NCBI RefSeq assembly: GCF_023821985.2
Contig: NZ_CP098805.1
Span: 372,001-436,000 of the forward strand
Direction of reading: 5' to 3'
Length of the DNA stretch: 64,000 bases
Source of the DNA: Dyadobacter chenhuakuii
GTDB lineage: Bacteria > Bacteroidota > Bacteroidia > Cytophagales > Spirosomataceae
Part shown: positions 1 to 8,975 of the stretch, piece by piece
Layout of the letters: the number at the start of each line of letters is the position of its first letter
How positions within the stretch are numbered: the first letter of the stretch is position 1
Translations under genes and position numbers: made by a program
Notes under the pieces: generated by a model
Databases searched by the model: none
What the model was told of the DNA's origin: nothing
The model's input: the letters and a program-made list of their open reading frames with translations, nothing else

Positions 1-61
1 AGATATTTAATCCTTTGCCGGATACAAAATATCGCGAATCGTTCTTTACCATAACAACTGG

Positions 62-180
62 AAACAGGTTTTCGACGAAGGTCGGATTAATAGGGAATCG
101 TGTGGAATTCACGAGCTGTCGCGCAACTGTGAGTAACCGCCGAAGAGGGCAGGTTACAAGTCAGGTTACTGCCTGTTACC
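62..180 (+). promoter_or_regulatory. Cobalamin (B12) riboswitch upstream of metE
   Basis: The leader has the conserved blocks of the adenosylcobalamin riboswitch in the right order: AATAGGGAA at 89-97, GCTGTCGCGCAACTGT at 115-130, and a B12-box-like AAGTCAGGTTACTGCC at 158-173. It lies directly before a B12-independent methionine synthase, the classic target: when cobalamin is plentiful the riboswitch shuts off MetE. The promoter is probably further upstream, at or beyond the window edge. The identification rests on motif recognition; no covariance model was run. Confidence 0.9.
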
Positions 181-183
181 AAT

Positions 184-214
184 GTTAAGCAAAGCGCTTG
201 TAACAATTTTTATT
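184..214 (+). terminator. Possible expression-platform terminator of the B12 riboswitch
   Basis: GTTAAGC at 184-190 can pair with GCTTGTAAC at 196-204 (two-base bulge), and the stem is followed by the T-rich AATTTTTATTT. It sits between the aptamer and the metE start at 230, where a transcriptional off-switch would be expected. The stem is short, so control by hiding the ribosome-binding region is an alternative. Confidence 0.45.
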
Positions 215-229
215 TAAACAAACGACAAA

Positions 230-2530
230 ATGCTAACACAAAACCTTGGCTACCCGCGGATTGGTGGACAAAGACAACTCAAAAAAGCCTGTGAACAATT
301 CTGGGCAGGTAAGATCGATCTGACTGAGCTTTACAATGTGGCTCAAAAGATCAAAGAAGAGAACTGGCAGACTCAGCTGGAAGCGGGCATCGACCTGATC
401 CCTTGCAATGATTTCAGTTTCTATGACCAGACATTGGATACAAGCCTCTTACTAGGCGTCGTTCCGCAGCGTTATGAAGCAGTGCGCTCGCAGGCAACGG
501 ACAATGGAGAGCTGGATTTGTATTTTGCGATGGCGCGCGGATACCAAAAGAATGGTCTGGATATCACAGCCATGGAAATGACCAAATGGCTGGACACGAA
601 CTACCATTACATTGTGCCCGAATTCAAAGCCGATCAGCAATTCCGCATCAACAACGAAAATATTTTCAACGAATATAACCAGGCCAAAGCGCTGCTGGGA
701 GCAAAAGCCAAGCCGGTGATCATCGGGCCGGTAAGCTATCTTTTGTTGGGTAAAGAAAAAGAGGCAGGGTTCGATCGCATTGAGCTTATCAGCAGCCTGG
801 TTCCGGTTTATATTGAGATCATTAACCGCCTGGGCCAATCGGGTGCTGCATGGATTCAGCTCGACGAGCCTTGTCTGGCCCTTGATCTTACCAAAAAAGA
901 AAAGGAAGCATTTGAATTTGCCTACAAAACGATCGCCCAGCAGGTTAGCGGCGTGAAAATCTTGGTGGCTACCTATTTTGAAGCATTACTGGATAATACG
1001 AGCCTGGCCGTTGGCCTGCCGGTTGATGCATTGCATGTGGATCTGGTAAGAGCTCCGGAGCAGTTGGACGAAGTGCTTTCGCTGATTCCGGACCGCTTGA
1101 TTTTATCCGTGGGCGTAGTGGACGGCCGTAACGTCTGGAAAAATGACTATGAAAAATCTTTGCAGCTGATCAATCTGGCCGTCGGTAAGTTGGGAGCAGA
1201 TCGTGTTATCATTGCACCGTCCTGCTCACTGCTGCACAGCCCGATCGATCTGGAACTGGAAACGGCCATTGATCCGGAAATCAAAAACTGGATGGCTTTC
1301 GCCAGGCAAAAACTGGTTGAGATTAACGAGCTAAGCCAGATTGCTGACGGAAATACTGAACTGTTAGCAGAAAATAAGGCAGCGATCGCAAGCAGAAGAT
1401 CGTCACAAAAAGTGCATAAGCAGGCCGTGAAGGACCGGGTGGCCGCTATTACGGATGCAGATGCAACGCGCAGCACGGCTTTTCCGGTGCGCCAGCAAAT
1501 CCAGCGCGAGCGCTTCAACCTGCCTGCATTTCCGACAACGACCATTGGCTCGTTCCCGCAAACAAACGATATCCGCCAGCTGCGCGCCAGGTTCAAAAAA
1601 GGCGATCTGACGCTCGAAGCATATGAAAATGCCATTGAGCAGGCTACGATAGAAGCAATCCGCTGGCAGGAAGAAATCGGGTTAGATGTGCTGGTGCACG
1701 GTGAATTTGAGCGCAACGACATGGTCGAATACTTCGGCGAGCAGCTTGACGGGTTTTTATTTACAAAAAATGGTTGGGTTCAAAGCTATGGAAGCCGGTG
1801 TGTAAAGCCGCCGGTTATCTATGGCGACATCAGCCGTCCTGCTGATATGACGGTGCGGTGGAGCACATTTGCCGCTGCCCAAACCGACAAACCCATGAAA
1901 GGCATGTTGACCGGCCCGGTTACCATTTTGCAATGGTCGTTTGTACGCGATGACCAGCCGCGTGAGCAGACCAGCAACCAAATTGCGCTGGCGATTCACG
2001 ATGAAGTGCTGGCATTGGAGAAAGCCGGAATCGGCATTATCCAGATCGACGAGGCCGCCATCCGCGAGGGTTTGCCGCTCCGCAAAGCCAAGCGCCCGCA
2101 TTACCTGGCATGGGCTGTACGAGGATTCCGCATCACCGCCAGCGGCGTTCAGGACCGGACGCAGATCCATACGCACATGTGTTACAGTGAATTTAATGAT
2201 ATCATTGAACACATTGCCGCAATGGATGCCGATGTGATCACCATTGAAACATCCCGCTCGCAGATGGAGTTGTTGCAGGCATTCGCGCATTTCGAATATC
2301 CAAACGAAATCGGGCCAGGTGTTTACGACATTCATTCTCCGCGCGTGCCAACCACAGAAGAAATGAGCTCGCTGCTGGCCAAAGCGGCAGATCTGTTGCC
2401 GGCACAAAATCTCTGGGTTAACCCGGATTGCGGTTTGAAAACGCGTAAATGGCCTGAAACGAAAGCTGCTCTGGAAAATATGGTAGCTGCTGCCAGACAG
2501 GCGCGGGAGCAAATTGCAACAGAAGTGTAA
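230..2530 (+). CDS. metE: B12-independent methionine synthase MetE
   Basis: Cobalamin-independent methionine synthase, transferring the methyl group of 5-methyltetrahydropteroyltri-glutamate to homocysteine in the cytosol. The 766 aa match the usual ~755 aa two-barrel enzyme. The start reads MLTQNLGYPRIGGQRQLKKA, typical of the family. The C-terminal catalytic barrel keeps the zinc ligands: H649 and C651 in THMCYSEF and C734 in NPDCGLKTR. The ATG at 230 follows the riboswitch leader. The next gene is a folate reductase homologue about 100 nt downstream on the same strand, so methyl donor and methyl acceptor steps are probably co-regulated by cobalamin. Identification is secure. Confidence 0.97.
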   Translation: MLTQNLGYPRIGGQRQLKKACEQFWAGKIDLTELYNVAQKIKEENWQTQLEAGIDLIPCNDFSFYDQTLDTSLLLGVVPQRYEAVRSQATDNGELDLYFAMARGYQKNGLDITAMEMTKWLDTNYHYIVPEFKADQQFRINNENIFNEYNQAKALLGAKAKPVIIGPVSYLLLGKEKEAGFDRIELISSLVPVYIEIINRLGQSGAAWIQLDEPCLALDLTKKEKEAFEFAYKTIAQQVSGVKILVATYFEALLDNTSLAVGLPVDALHVDLVRAPEQLDEVLSLIPDRLILSVGVVDGRNVWKNDYEKSLQLINLAVGKLGADRVIIAPSCSLLHSPIDLELETAIDPEIKNWMAFARQKLVEINELSQIADGNTELLAENKAAIASRRSSQKVHKQAVKDRVAAITDADATRSTAFPVRQQIQRERFNLPAFPTTTIGSFPQTNDIRQLRARFKKGDLTLEAYENAIEQATIEAIRWQEEIGLDVLVHGEFERNDMVEYFGEQLDGFLFTKNGWVQSYGSRCVKPPVIYGDISRPADMTVRWSTFAAAQTDKPMKGMLTGPVTILQWSFVRDDQPREQTSNQIALAIHDEVLALEKAGIGIIQIDEAAIREGLPLRKAKRPHYLAWAVRGFRITASGVQDRTQIHTHMCYSEFNDIIEHIAAMDADVITIETSRSQMELLQAFAHFEYPNEIGPGVYDIHSPRVPTTEEMSSLLAKAADLLPAQNLWVNPDCGLKTRKWPETKAALENMVAAARQAREQIATEV

Positions 2531-2631
2531 ATCAAAATCAGGAAGTGCGGGCATTCCATTACGGGCATTCCATCATATATTTGAACAAAAAAATTAAAAA
2601 GCAGCAAGGAGCCGTATTCAAACTACCATTT

Positions 2632-3564
2632 ATGTTTTTAGAAAAGATCAAATCCAGACAGTCCGGTGTAATGCTTTACGGCATCACTCCTCCAAAGGCA
2701 GGCACAACCCCTGAGCGGGTTGCAGAAATCGCAGATAAAACAATTGCCCGCCTTTCGTCCCTGGATATCGATGCACTCGTCGTATATGACGTACAAGATG
2801 AATCTGCCAGGACGAATCAGGAAAGGCCGTTCCCATTTATCAACGCAATGGATCCCCTTGATTTTGCCTCTGAACATCTGGGTAGTTTGAATGTCCCTAA
2901 AATCATTTACCGGCCCGCAGGTAAATTTACCAATGCAGAATTAACAGATTGGCTCGAAAAGTTGCATCAGCAGACATTCTATCCTGTTTTTGTAGGCGTT
3001 CCTGCGCCGGATTTTCAGGTGAAGACCAGTCTTTCGGAAGCCTACAAAATTTGGGAAAAGCACAAGGTTACGTCCGTTATCGGAGCAGTGACCATTCCGG
3101 AAAGACATCATGTATTAAAGGATGAGGATGTAAGGATACTCGACAAGATGAGCAGCGGCGTTTCTTATTTCATATCCCAATGTGTTTTTGATCTGGATTA
3201 TGCAAAGCAGCTTATCGCGGACCTTTCGGCCAGCTGCAAAAGCAAGCAGACAGACCCGCCAACGATCATCTTTACAATCACAGCCTGCGGATCTGCCAAA
3301 ACGCTCGATTTTATGGAGTGGCTGGGCATTCACTTGCCTGCTCAGGTAAAGGAAGATCTCCGTCAGGCAGACGATATGCTTGAAAGGTCCGTGGAAATAT
3401 GCCTTGAAATCGCCTCAGAGCTTACCGCGTTTTGCATGGAACATGCAATTCCCTTTGGCTTCAATATAGAAAGTGTTGCAATCCGTAAAGCGGAGATCGA
3501 AGCTTCTATTGATATGGCATCTGCAATAAATCAATTGCTTAAAGATGCAGGATTAAGGAATTGA
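2632..3564 (+). CDS. Methylenetetrahydrofolate reductase-like protein
   Basis: A 310-aa protein resembling the low-molecular-weight MTHFR barrel family, which makes 5-methyl-THF, the substrate of MetE. I start it at the ATG 2632 (MFLEKIKSRQSG), 22 nt after an AAGGAG-like stretch; a GTG at 2545 is an in-frame alternative. The N-terminal GVMLYGITPPKAG aligns with the FEFFPP segment of MetF, but the catalytic Glu of that segment is Gly here, as I align it by eye. A cofactor-variant (mycobacterial-type) enzyme is therefore possible. The operon position behind metE and the riboswitch supports a methyl-folate role. Family is fairly sure, exact activity is not. Confidence 0.7.
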   Translation: MFLEKIKSRQSGVMLYGITPPKAGTTPERVAEIADKTIARLSSLDIDALVVYDVQDESARTNQERPFPFINAMDPLDFASEHLGSLNVPKIIYRPAGKFTNAELTDWLEKLHQQTFYPVFVGVPAPDFQVKTSLSEAYKIWEKHKVTSVIGAVTIPERHHVLKDEDVRILDKMSSGVSYFISQCVFDLDYAKQLIADLSASCKSKQTDPPTIIFTITACGSAKTLDFMEWLGIHLPAQVKEDLRQADDMLERSVEICLEIASELTAFCMEHAIPFGFNIESVAIRKAEIEASIDMASAINQLLKDAGLRN

Positions 3565-3590
3565 AAACGGTAAATAGTTTTGCCGTTTTC
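3563..3590. terminator. Hairpin terminator between convergent genes
   Basis: GAAAACGG (563-570 within this kilobase) and CCGTTTTC (583-590) form a perfect 8-bp stem around a 12-nt loop, directly after the stop of the folate gene and before the end of the opposed receiver-domain gene. The A-rich left arm and T-rich right arm would let it work in both directions. Confidence 0.6.
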
Positions 3591-3599
3591 ATTCACCTG

Positions 3600-4478
3600 C
3601 TAGGAAGTTTTCGGTAGAGTAACCGTGCCCCACCATAAGCTGCATACGTCTCTTATGCTGGAAAATGACTGGAAAGCTTTTCCCGTTTTTACAAGATAGG
3701 CACTGGCAAGCCCCGCGTAACTTTCGCTTATGTCTCTGGGATGGTCCGAATGGCTCAGGATAATGACAGGCACGGGGGGAAGGTTGCGGCTGGCAATGAA
3801 ATTCCGGATTTCGGCCAAAAGGCTCAGGCCCTGATCGCGGTCAGGCAGGTATAAATCCAGCAGTATCATCTCAACGGGCGGATTCAAAGCCGCATATTCG
3901 TTTTCCAGAAAGTCGATGGTGCTGTCCTGGCTGCTTCGGTGAATCACTTTGATATCGGGCATGCCTGTCTTTAAGGCAGCCCGCATCATTTGCCAGTGAT
4001 CCTGGTTATCCTCAATGACCAAAATGGTTTTGTTACTGAAATTTTTACCCACCACTTGTCCTTCAAATTCGGGATAACTGTCCAGAAAACAAATGCTGAC
4101 GGACTGGGCTATTTCAATATATCCCTGAAATACAACCGGCTTTACAATGTAAGCATTCACTCCCTGATCGTAGCAATGCCTGATCAGCTCCGCATTGGAG
4201 CTGGTGGAGACGATGATCACCGGGATGTGCCTGCATAATGGGTCGCTCTTTATCCTTTTCAAAGCTTCTAGCCCCGTGAGCCGCGGCATATTCATGTCCA
4301 TTAATATCAATGCGGGCTGTTCGGGCAAGTTGTTGGCAAGTGCATCCAGCAGCAACTGGCCGTCAACGAACTCTTGTACTTCTATGTCTTGGATTACGTT
4401 TTCCAGCGCTTCCCGAAGAAGCATCCGGTCATCGGAGTCATCGTCGACAATATATACGGTTTTCTTAGCCAGCATCAT
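3600..4478 (-). CDS. Tandem double receiver (REC-REC) protein
   Basis: 292 aa made only of two CheY-like receiver domains, about residues 5-125 and 150-285, without a DNA-binding or enzymatic output. The first has the acidic pocket VDDDSDD, the phospho-acceptor Asp in LILMDMNMP and the Lys in IVKP. The second has VIEDNQD, the Asp in ILLDLYLPD and a Lys in YLVKTGK. Such proteins usually relay or buffer phosphate or act by protein contacts. No histidine kinase is adjacent; the nearest in the window is at 18577. Start codon may be either of two consecutive ATGs (4478 or 4475). Confidence 0.85.
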   Translation of the reverse strand: MMLAKKTVYIVDDDSDDRMLLREALENVIQDIEVQEFVDGQLLLDALANNLPEQPALILMDMNMPRLTGLEALKRIKSDPLCRHIPVIIVSTSSNAELIRHCYDQGVNAYIVKPVVFQGYIEIAQSVSICFLDSYPEFEGQVVGKNFSNKTILVIEDNQDHWQMMRAALKTGMPDIKVIHRSSQDSTIDFLENEYAALNPPVEMILLDLYLPDRDQGLSLLAEIRNFIASRNLPPVPVIILSHSDHPRDISESYAGLASAYLVKTGKAFQSFSSIRDVCSLWWGTVTLPKTS

Positions 4479-4554
4479 CTTAATACGTTATCGATCTCCT
4501 GCAATCCCCTTGGCAGAAGATATCGTCAGGACCCTCAATTTGCCTTTTAGAGGT

Positions 4555-4573
4555 GTAATTTGGGCCAAATTAC
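4555..4573. promoter_or_regulatory. 19-bp perfect palindrome, candidate operator
   Basis: GTAATTTGGGCCAAATTAC is a perfect palindrome with 9-bp arms and one central base, lying 77 bp upstream of the double-receiver gene (minus strand). Its shape suits a dimeric repressor or activator site. The protein that binds it cannot be named from sequence. Confidence 0.4.
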
Positions 4574-4600
4574 GCACTAAAATGGCAACAACAAACCAAA

Positions 4601-4635
4601 ACCGGTCTGACAGGGCTTTCCCAATACAGACCGGT
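4601..4635 (-). terminator. Probable terminator after the GDPD gene
   Basis: ACCGGTCTG (4601-4609) and CAGACCGGT (4627-4635) form a 9-bp stem; read on the minus strand it is followed by TTTGGTTTG. It lies downstream of the GDPD gene, whose stop is at 4696. Confidence 0.5.
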
Positions 4636-4695
4636 CTCATTACATGCCACTTGCGAAAACAAAGAAACGATCCGCCCGCGGCCGGTTATTTTCAA

Positions 4696-5634
4696 TCACC
4701 TGCTTTTGCCGAAGAACTTTTGCTTGGGACTATCTTTTTTGATGAAGCCTTTTACCGCCTCGGCCAGCTCGATCGGATAGTCAGATTCTATGATCGAGGC
4801 GCCATCTTTTGCAATGGAAATATAGGCGGCTTTTCGCTCCTCGGCGGTTTTAAGTTTGTCGTAGGAAGAGGCTGCTGAAATCATCGCCATCGCGCCGGCT
4901 TTGTTGAGCAAACTGTAAAGCTCCTGGTTATCGGGCTTGACGGTCGGGCCAATGTAGGCGATCAGTTGGGTGAAGGGGATGCCAGCTTTCTGATAACTTT
5001 CAAATTCTGCTTTGGTTTTGATAAATGCAGAAAATGTACTGTTAGGGTTGTTTTTCAGATAAAACGCAGCCTCTTCGGGCTTATGGACGGTCATCATGAC
5101 GAATGCATCAGCATTGTGTTTGCGGATCAGTGCAGCAGTCAATTCCAGGGGCACATCCTTGTGGTCCAGGTTCAGGATTGTTTTTCCGCGGCCCCATTCA
5201 ATCACTTCACTTAATGTCGGGATCGAAAAATCGGTCACATTACCTTCGGCATCTTTCAGTCTGAATTGTTTGAGCTCGGCGTAAGTGTAATCTGAGAGTT
5301 TGCCTTTTCCCGTCGTAGTACGGTCCAGGGTTGCGTCGTGCATGAGCACCATGACGCTGTCTTTGGTAAGCCGCGGATCGATCTCGAAAAATGCAGGCGT
5401 ATGTTTTAATGTATTTTCAAAAGTTGCAATCGAATTTTCGGGAAAACCTTTCACCATTCCGCCGCGATGGCCCGCAATAAGCAGCACATCATTTCCGGTG
5501 TATTTAAAAAACGCGTGCAGGTCTTTGGCACTTTTCAATTTAAGCACATTCATTTGATCCTGACCATTCACCGCACTTATTGCTCCAAGAAGAAACAAGC
5601 CGGTTACAGCGGAAAATAAAGAAGACTTTTTCAT
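4696..5634 (-). CDS. Exported glycerophosphodiester phosphodiesterase family protein
   Basis: 312 aa of the GDPD family, hydrolysing glycerophosphodiesters to glycerol-3-phosphate and an alcohol. A signal peptide (MKKSSLFSAVTGLFLLGAIS) directs it to the periplasm or outer surface. The family signature is clear: AGHRGG followed by PENS, then FEIDPRLTKDS with the metal-binding acids and LMHDATLDRTTTGKG with the second catalytic His. The downstream part is the usual barrel. The gene stands alone, diverging from the SDR gene at 5837. Its substrate may be a phospholipid headgroup; this is not shown by the sequence. Confidence 0.88.
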   Translation of the reverse strand: MKKSSLFSAVTGLFLLGAISAVNGQDQMNVLKLKSAKDLHAFFKYTGNDVLLIAGHRGGMVKGFPENSIATFENTLKHTPAFFEIDPRLTKDSVMVLMHDATLDRTTTGKGKLSDYTYAELKQFRLKDAEGNVTDFSIPTLSEVIEWGRGKTILNLDHKDVPLELTAALIRKHNADAFVMMTVHKPEEAAFYLKNNPNSTFSAFIKTKAEFESYQKAGIPFTQLIAYIGPTVKPDNQELYSLLNKAGAMAMISAASSYDKLKTAEERKAAYISIAKDGASIIESDYPIELAEAVKGFIKKDSPKQKFFGKSR

Positions 5635-5836
5635 AAAAATGGGTTTAGTAGACTATCGGGTAAAACAACGTCGTGAATGTAGTGCCGTTTCCTGAGTTCC
5701 TATATTAAATTTTGGTAACCTTTCCTTTCAGGCACGTGAATGGTTATCCGTAGAGGGGTTTTGAAACCGATTGGCAAAGTTTTAATACAGAAACCCGTAA
5801 TAAGAATTGATTTATTCACTACAAAACTTCATTAAC

Positions 5837-6736
5837 ATGTCTGAAACAACCAAAGCATCACTTCAAAATCCACTCACAAAATACCCCAAGCCACCCTTTA
5901 ACAAACAGCCCCAGCAAGTGCCGGGCCTGGCTTCCAAAATGGACCCCAAGCCTGACCACGGCGAAAACAGCTATAAAGGATCCGGACGCCTCGCGGGCAG
6001 AAAGGCCCTGATCACAGGCGGCGATTCGGGGATCGGGCGTGCAGCGGCGATCGCTTACGCGCGTGAAGGAGCCGACGTGGCCATTAATTATTTGCCCCAG
6101 GAGCAATCTGATGCAGACGAAGTGATCGCACTCATTGAAGCCGAGGGCCGGAAAGGATATGCCATTCCGGGTGATATCACCCAGGAATCCTTTTGCCAGG
6201 AGCTTGTGGCGCAGGCGGTTCAAAAACTGGGGGGCCTTGATATCCTGGTAAATAATGCCGGCCATCAGCAGGCTGTGGATTCTTTGCTGGACATTACGTC
6301 CGAAGGATTTGATGCGACGATCAAAACGAACATTTACGCGCCATTCTGGATTACGAAGGCTGCATTGCCGCATCTGGCAGAAGGTTCCGTGATTATTGCT
6401 ACTTCATCTGTCCAGGCTTATGATCCGTCTGAAAATCTGTTTGATTATGCCCAGACCAAGGCAGCCAATGTGGCTTATGTAAAGTCGCTGGCCAAACAGC
6501 TCGGGCCTAAGGGAATCCGGGTAAATGGCGTTGCGCCGGGACCCGTATGGACTCCGTTGCAGGTGAGCGGCGGGCAGCCACAGGATAAGATCGTGGAATT
6601 TGGGGAAGCTACACCCCTGGGAAGACCAGGCCAGCCAGCCGAGCTCGCATCCATTTTCGTACAGCTTGCAGATGCAGAAGCCAGCTATGCAACCGGACAA
6701 ATTTACGGAGCCGCAGGTGGTGGCGGGCATCCATAA
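5837..6736 (+). CDS. SDR-family oxidoreductase (YghA-like)
   Basis: Short-chain dehydrogenase/reductase of 299 aa with an N-terminal extension of about 45 residues rich in Pro and Lys, as in the YghA/general-stress SDR subgroup. The NAD(P) fold motif is ITGGDSGIGRAAA; the catalytic set is Ser in ATSSVQAY and YxxxK in YAQTKAAN. I choose ATG 5837 (MSETTKASLQ) over a TTG at 5807. Substrate is unknown. The gene appears monocistronic, with the GNAT-nitrilase fusion starting 46 bp downstream. Confidence 0.88.
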   Translation: MSETTKASLQNPLTKYPKPPFNKQPQQVPGLASKMDPKPDHGENSYKGSGRLAGRKALITGGDSGIGRAAAIAYAREGADVAINYLPQEQSDADEVIALIEAEGRKGYAIPGDITQESFCQELVAQAVQKLGGLDILVNNAGHQQAVDSLLDITSEGFDATIKTNIYAPFWITKAALPHLAEGSVIIATSSVQAYDPSENLFDYAQTKAANVAYVKSLAKQLGPKGIRVNGVAPGPVWTPLQVSGGQPQDKIVEFGEATPLGRPGQPAELASIFVQLADAEASYATGQIYGAAGGGGHP

Positions 6737-6781
6737 TGCGTAGCTTTGCGCAGAGTGTAGAAGAACCGCAATAAAAAACGA

Positions 6782-8371
6782 ATGGAAACGAATAAGGACT
6801 TTAAGTCGATTGAGAATATTGAATTGGTTTTTCTAAAACCGGAAGATTACGAGGAGATCAAAGAAATGATGATAGAAACCTATTCCAGTATGCCTAACGC
6901 ATACTGGAAAGAACATCACATTAAAACGTTGATCACCATTTTCCACGAAGGCCAGGTAGGCATCAGAGTAGATAACGAGCTGGCCGGATGTGCATTATCG
7001 ATCATTGTAGACTATGATAAAGTTGACTCTAAACATACGTATAGGGAAATAACAGGAAATTATAGTTTCAAGACGCATACCAATAAAGGCGATGTTTTGT
7101 ACGGGATCGATGTGTTCATCCGCCCTAAGTATCGTGGACTGCGGCTGGGAAGGCGCTTGTATGATTACAGAAAAGAACTTTGCGAGAAACTAAACCTGAA
7201 AGGGATCGTATTCGGCGGCCGGATCCCGAACTACCACCAATATTCCGACACAGTCTCTCCCAAGGAATACATTGAAAAGGTGAGAAACAAGGACATTCAC
7301 GATCCTGTTTTGAATTTCCAGCTGTCCAACGACTTTCACCCGGCCAGGATATTACAAGGATATCTGGAAGGCGACAAGGATTCTAATGAGTATGCCGTGC
7401 TGCTCGAATGGGATAATGTCTATTATGAAAAAAGCTCCGACCAGGCTGCATTTACAAAGTCGATTATCCGGTTAGGATTAATACAATGGCAAATGCGCTT
7501 GTATAGCGACTTTGATGAGCTGATGCAGCAGGTTGAATATTTCGTGGATGCAGTATCAGGTTACCGATGTGATTTTGCGCTGTTCCCTGAGTTCTTCAAT
7601 GCGCCTTTAATGTCTGATTACAATCACCTTTCAGAACCGGACGCAATCAGGAAGCTGGCCGAATACACCGAGAAAATCGTTTCCCGGTTCTCTGAGCTGG
7701 CCATTTCCTATAACATCAACATCATAACCGGAAGCATGCCGGAAGTCGTTGACAACAGCCTTTATAATGTGGGTTATTTATGCAAAAGGGATGGTGGCAT
7801 CGAGCGCTTCGAAAAGTTGCATGTCACCCCGGATGAAGCCAAGGTATGGGGAATGCAAGGTGGAAACACTATCAAAACATTCAATACCGACTGTGGAAAG
7901 ATCGGGATCCTGATTTGCTATGACGTCGAATTTCCGGAATTGAGCCGCATCCTGGCTGATGAAGGAATGAACATTTTGTTTGTACCATTCCTGACCGATA
8001 CCCAAAACGGATATTCCAGGGTGAGAAACTGTGCGCAGGCCAGGGCCATCGAAAATGAGTGCTATGTCGCTATTGCAGGCAGCGTAGGCAACTTGCCCAA
8101 GGTCCATAACATGGACATTCAATATGCCCAATCCATGGTCTTTACGCCCTGCGATTTTTCTTTTCCTACCAATGGCATCAAAGCCGAAGCAACGCCCAAT
8201 ACCGAAATGATCCTGATCGCCGATGTCGATATCGATATGTTGAGGGAATTAAATCAATTCGGAAGTGTGCGGAATTTGAAGGACAGAAGATCAGATATTT
8301 ATACGCTCGTTCGGAACCATGAAAGCCAGAAAAATAGTCTGGCTGCACCAAATCCCACAGAACACATTTAA
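6782..8371 (+). CDS. Bifunctional GNAT acetyltransferase / carbon-nitrogen hydrolase
   Basis: 529 aa fusion. Residues ~10-215 are a GNAT N-acetyltransferase domain, with the acetyl-CoA region around FIRPKYRGLRLGRRLYDYRK. Residues ~225-505 are a nitrilase-superfamily amidohydrolase with all three catalytic residues: Glu in FPEFFNAP, Lys in FEKLHVTP and Cys in ILICYDVEFPE. Such fusions are known as a family of unassigned substrate. The pairing suggests N-acylation and amide hydrolysis on the same or related amine compounds (inference). It overlaps no neighbour; the sugar acetyltransferase follows 22 nt later and may be co-transcribed. Confidence 0.9.
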   Translation: METNKDFKSIENIELVFLKPEDYEEIKEMMIETYSSMPNAYWKEHHIKTLITIFHEGQVGIRVDNELAGCALSIIVDYDKVDSKHTYREITGNYSFKTHTNKGDVLYGIDVFIRPKYRGLRLGRRLYDYRKELCEKLNLKGIVFGGRIPNYHQYSDTVSPKEYIEKVRNKDIHDPVLNFQLSNDFHPARILQGYLEGDKDSNEYAVLLEWDNVYYEKSSDQAAFTKSIIRLGLIQWQMRLYSDFDELMQQVEYFVDAVSGYRCDFALFPEFFNAPLMSDYNHLSEPDAIRKLAEYTEKIVSRFSELAISYNINIITGSMPEVVDNSLYNVGYLCKRDGGIERFEKLHVTPDEAKVWGMQGGNTIKTFNTDCGKIGILICYDVEFPELSRILADEGMNILFVPFLTDTQNGYSRVRNCAQARAIENECYVAIAGSVGNLPKVHNMDIQYAQSMVFTPCDFSFPTNGIKAEATPNTEMILIADVDIDMLRELNQFGSVRNLKDRRSDIYTLVRNHESQKNSLAAPNPTEHI

Positions 8372-8393
8372 CGCTATTGTAATTAATTGCCGC

Positions 8394-8975
8394 ATGAAAA
8401 CTGAGAAACAGAAAATGCTCGATGGCGAGCTCTACGTCGCTTTGGACCCGGAACTGACCCAGGAGCGCACCCAGACACGCTTGTTGCTGCTGGAATTAAA
8501 TGCCGGTCGGGAAGATGAGCCGGAGAAAAGGGCTGCTATTTTAAAGCAATTAATTCCTAACGCTGGCGCTAACCTGTGGCTGCAACCACCGTTTTATTGC
8601 GACTATGGAAGCAACATTATCGTTGGCGACAGTGTTTTCTTCAACTTCAATTGTGTCGTGCTTGACGTTACTTACGTGCGCATTGGAAGCCGTACGCTGT
8701 TTGGGCCTAATGTTCAGGTTTACACCGCGACGCATCCCATTGATCATGTTACCAGGGCATCCGGGGTCGAATCGGCCAAGCCTATTACGATTGGAGAGGA
8801 TGTATGGATCGGGGGCAGCGCTGTTATCAATCCTGGTGTAACGATTGGCGACCGGACCATTATCGGTGCTGGCAGCGTGGTGACCAAGGACATTCCCGCC
8901 GACGTATTTGCGGCCGGCAATCCCTGCCGCGTTATACGGTCGCTTGCTGTAAACGACTCCCGGGACACAGATTAG
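8394..8975 (+). CDS. Sugar O-acetyltransferase (Maa/NodL family)
   Basis: 193 aa acetyl-CoA-dependent O-acetyltransferase of the maltose/galactoside acetyltransferase family. The N-terminal Mac domain starts MKTEKQKMLDGELYVALDPE, followed by left-handed beta-helix hexapeptide repeats (IVGDSVFFNFNCV, ITIGEDVWIGGSAVINPG, GDRTIIGAGSVVTKDIP). The catalytic His is in TATHPID. ATG 8394 is chosen because it begins the canonical Mac domain; an upstream in-frame ATG at 8319 would overlap the previous gene by 53 nt. The 3' end overlaps the convergent gene at 8972 by 4 nt. Confidence 0.92.
   Translation: MKTEKQKMLDGELYVALDPELTQERTQTRLLLLELNAGREDEPEKRAAILKQLIPNAGANLWLQPPFYCDYGSNIIVGDSVFFNFNCVVLDVTYVRIGSRTLFGPNVQVYTATHPIDHVTRASGVESAKPITIGEDVWIGGSAVINPGVTIGDRTIIGAGSVVTKDIPADVFAAGNPCRVIRSLAVNDSRDTD

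Noticed and set aside
1147..2554. Antisense open frames inside metE (191 and 265 aa)
   Set aside because: Shadows of a well-defined conserved gene, with composition set by the opposite strand.
4195..4878. Plus-strand open frame of 227 aa across the receiver gene start and the GDPD gene end
   Set aside because: Antisense to two clear genes and spanning their intergenic hairpin.
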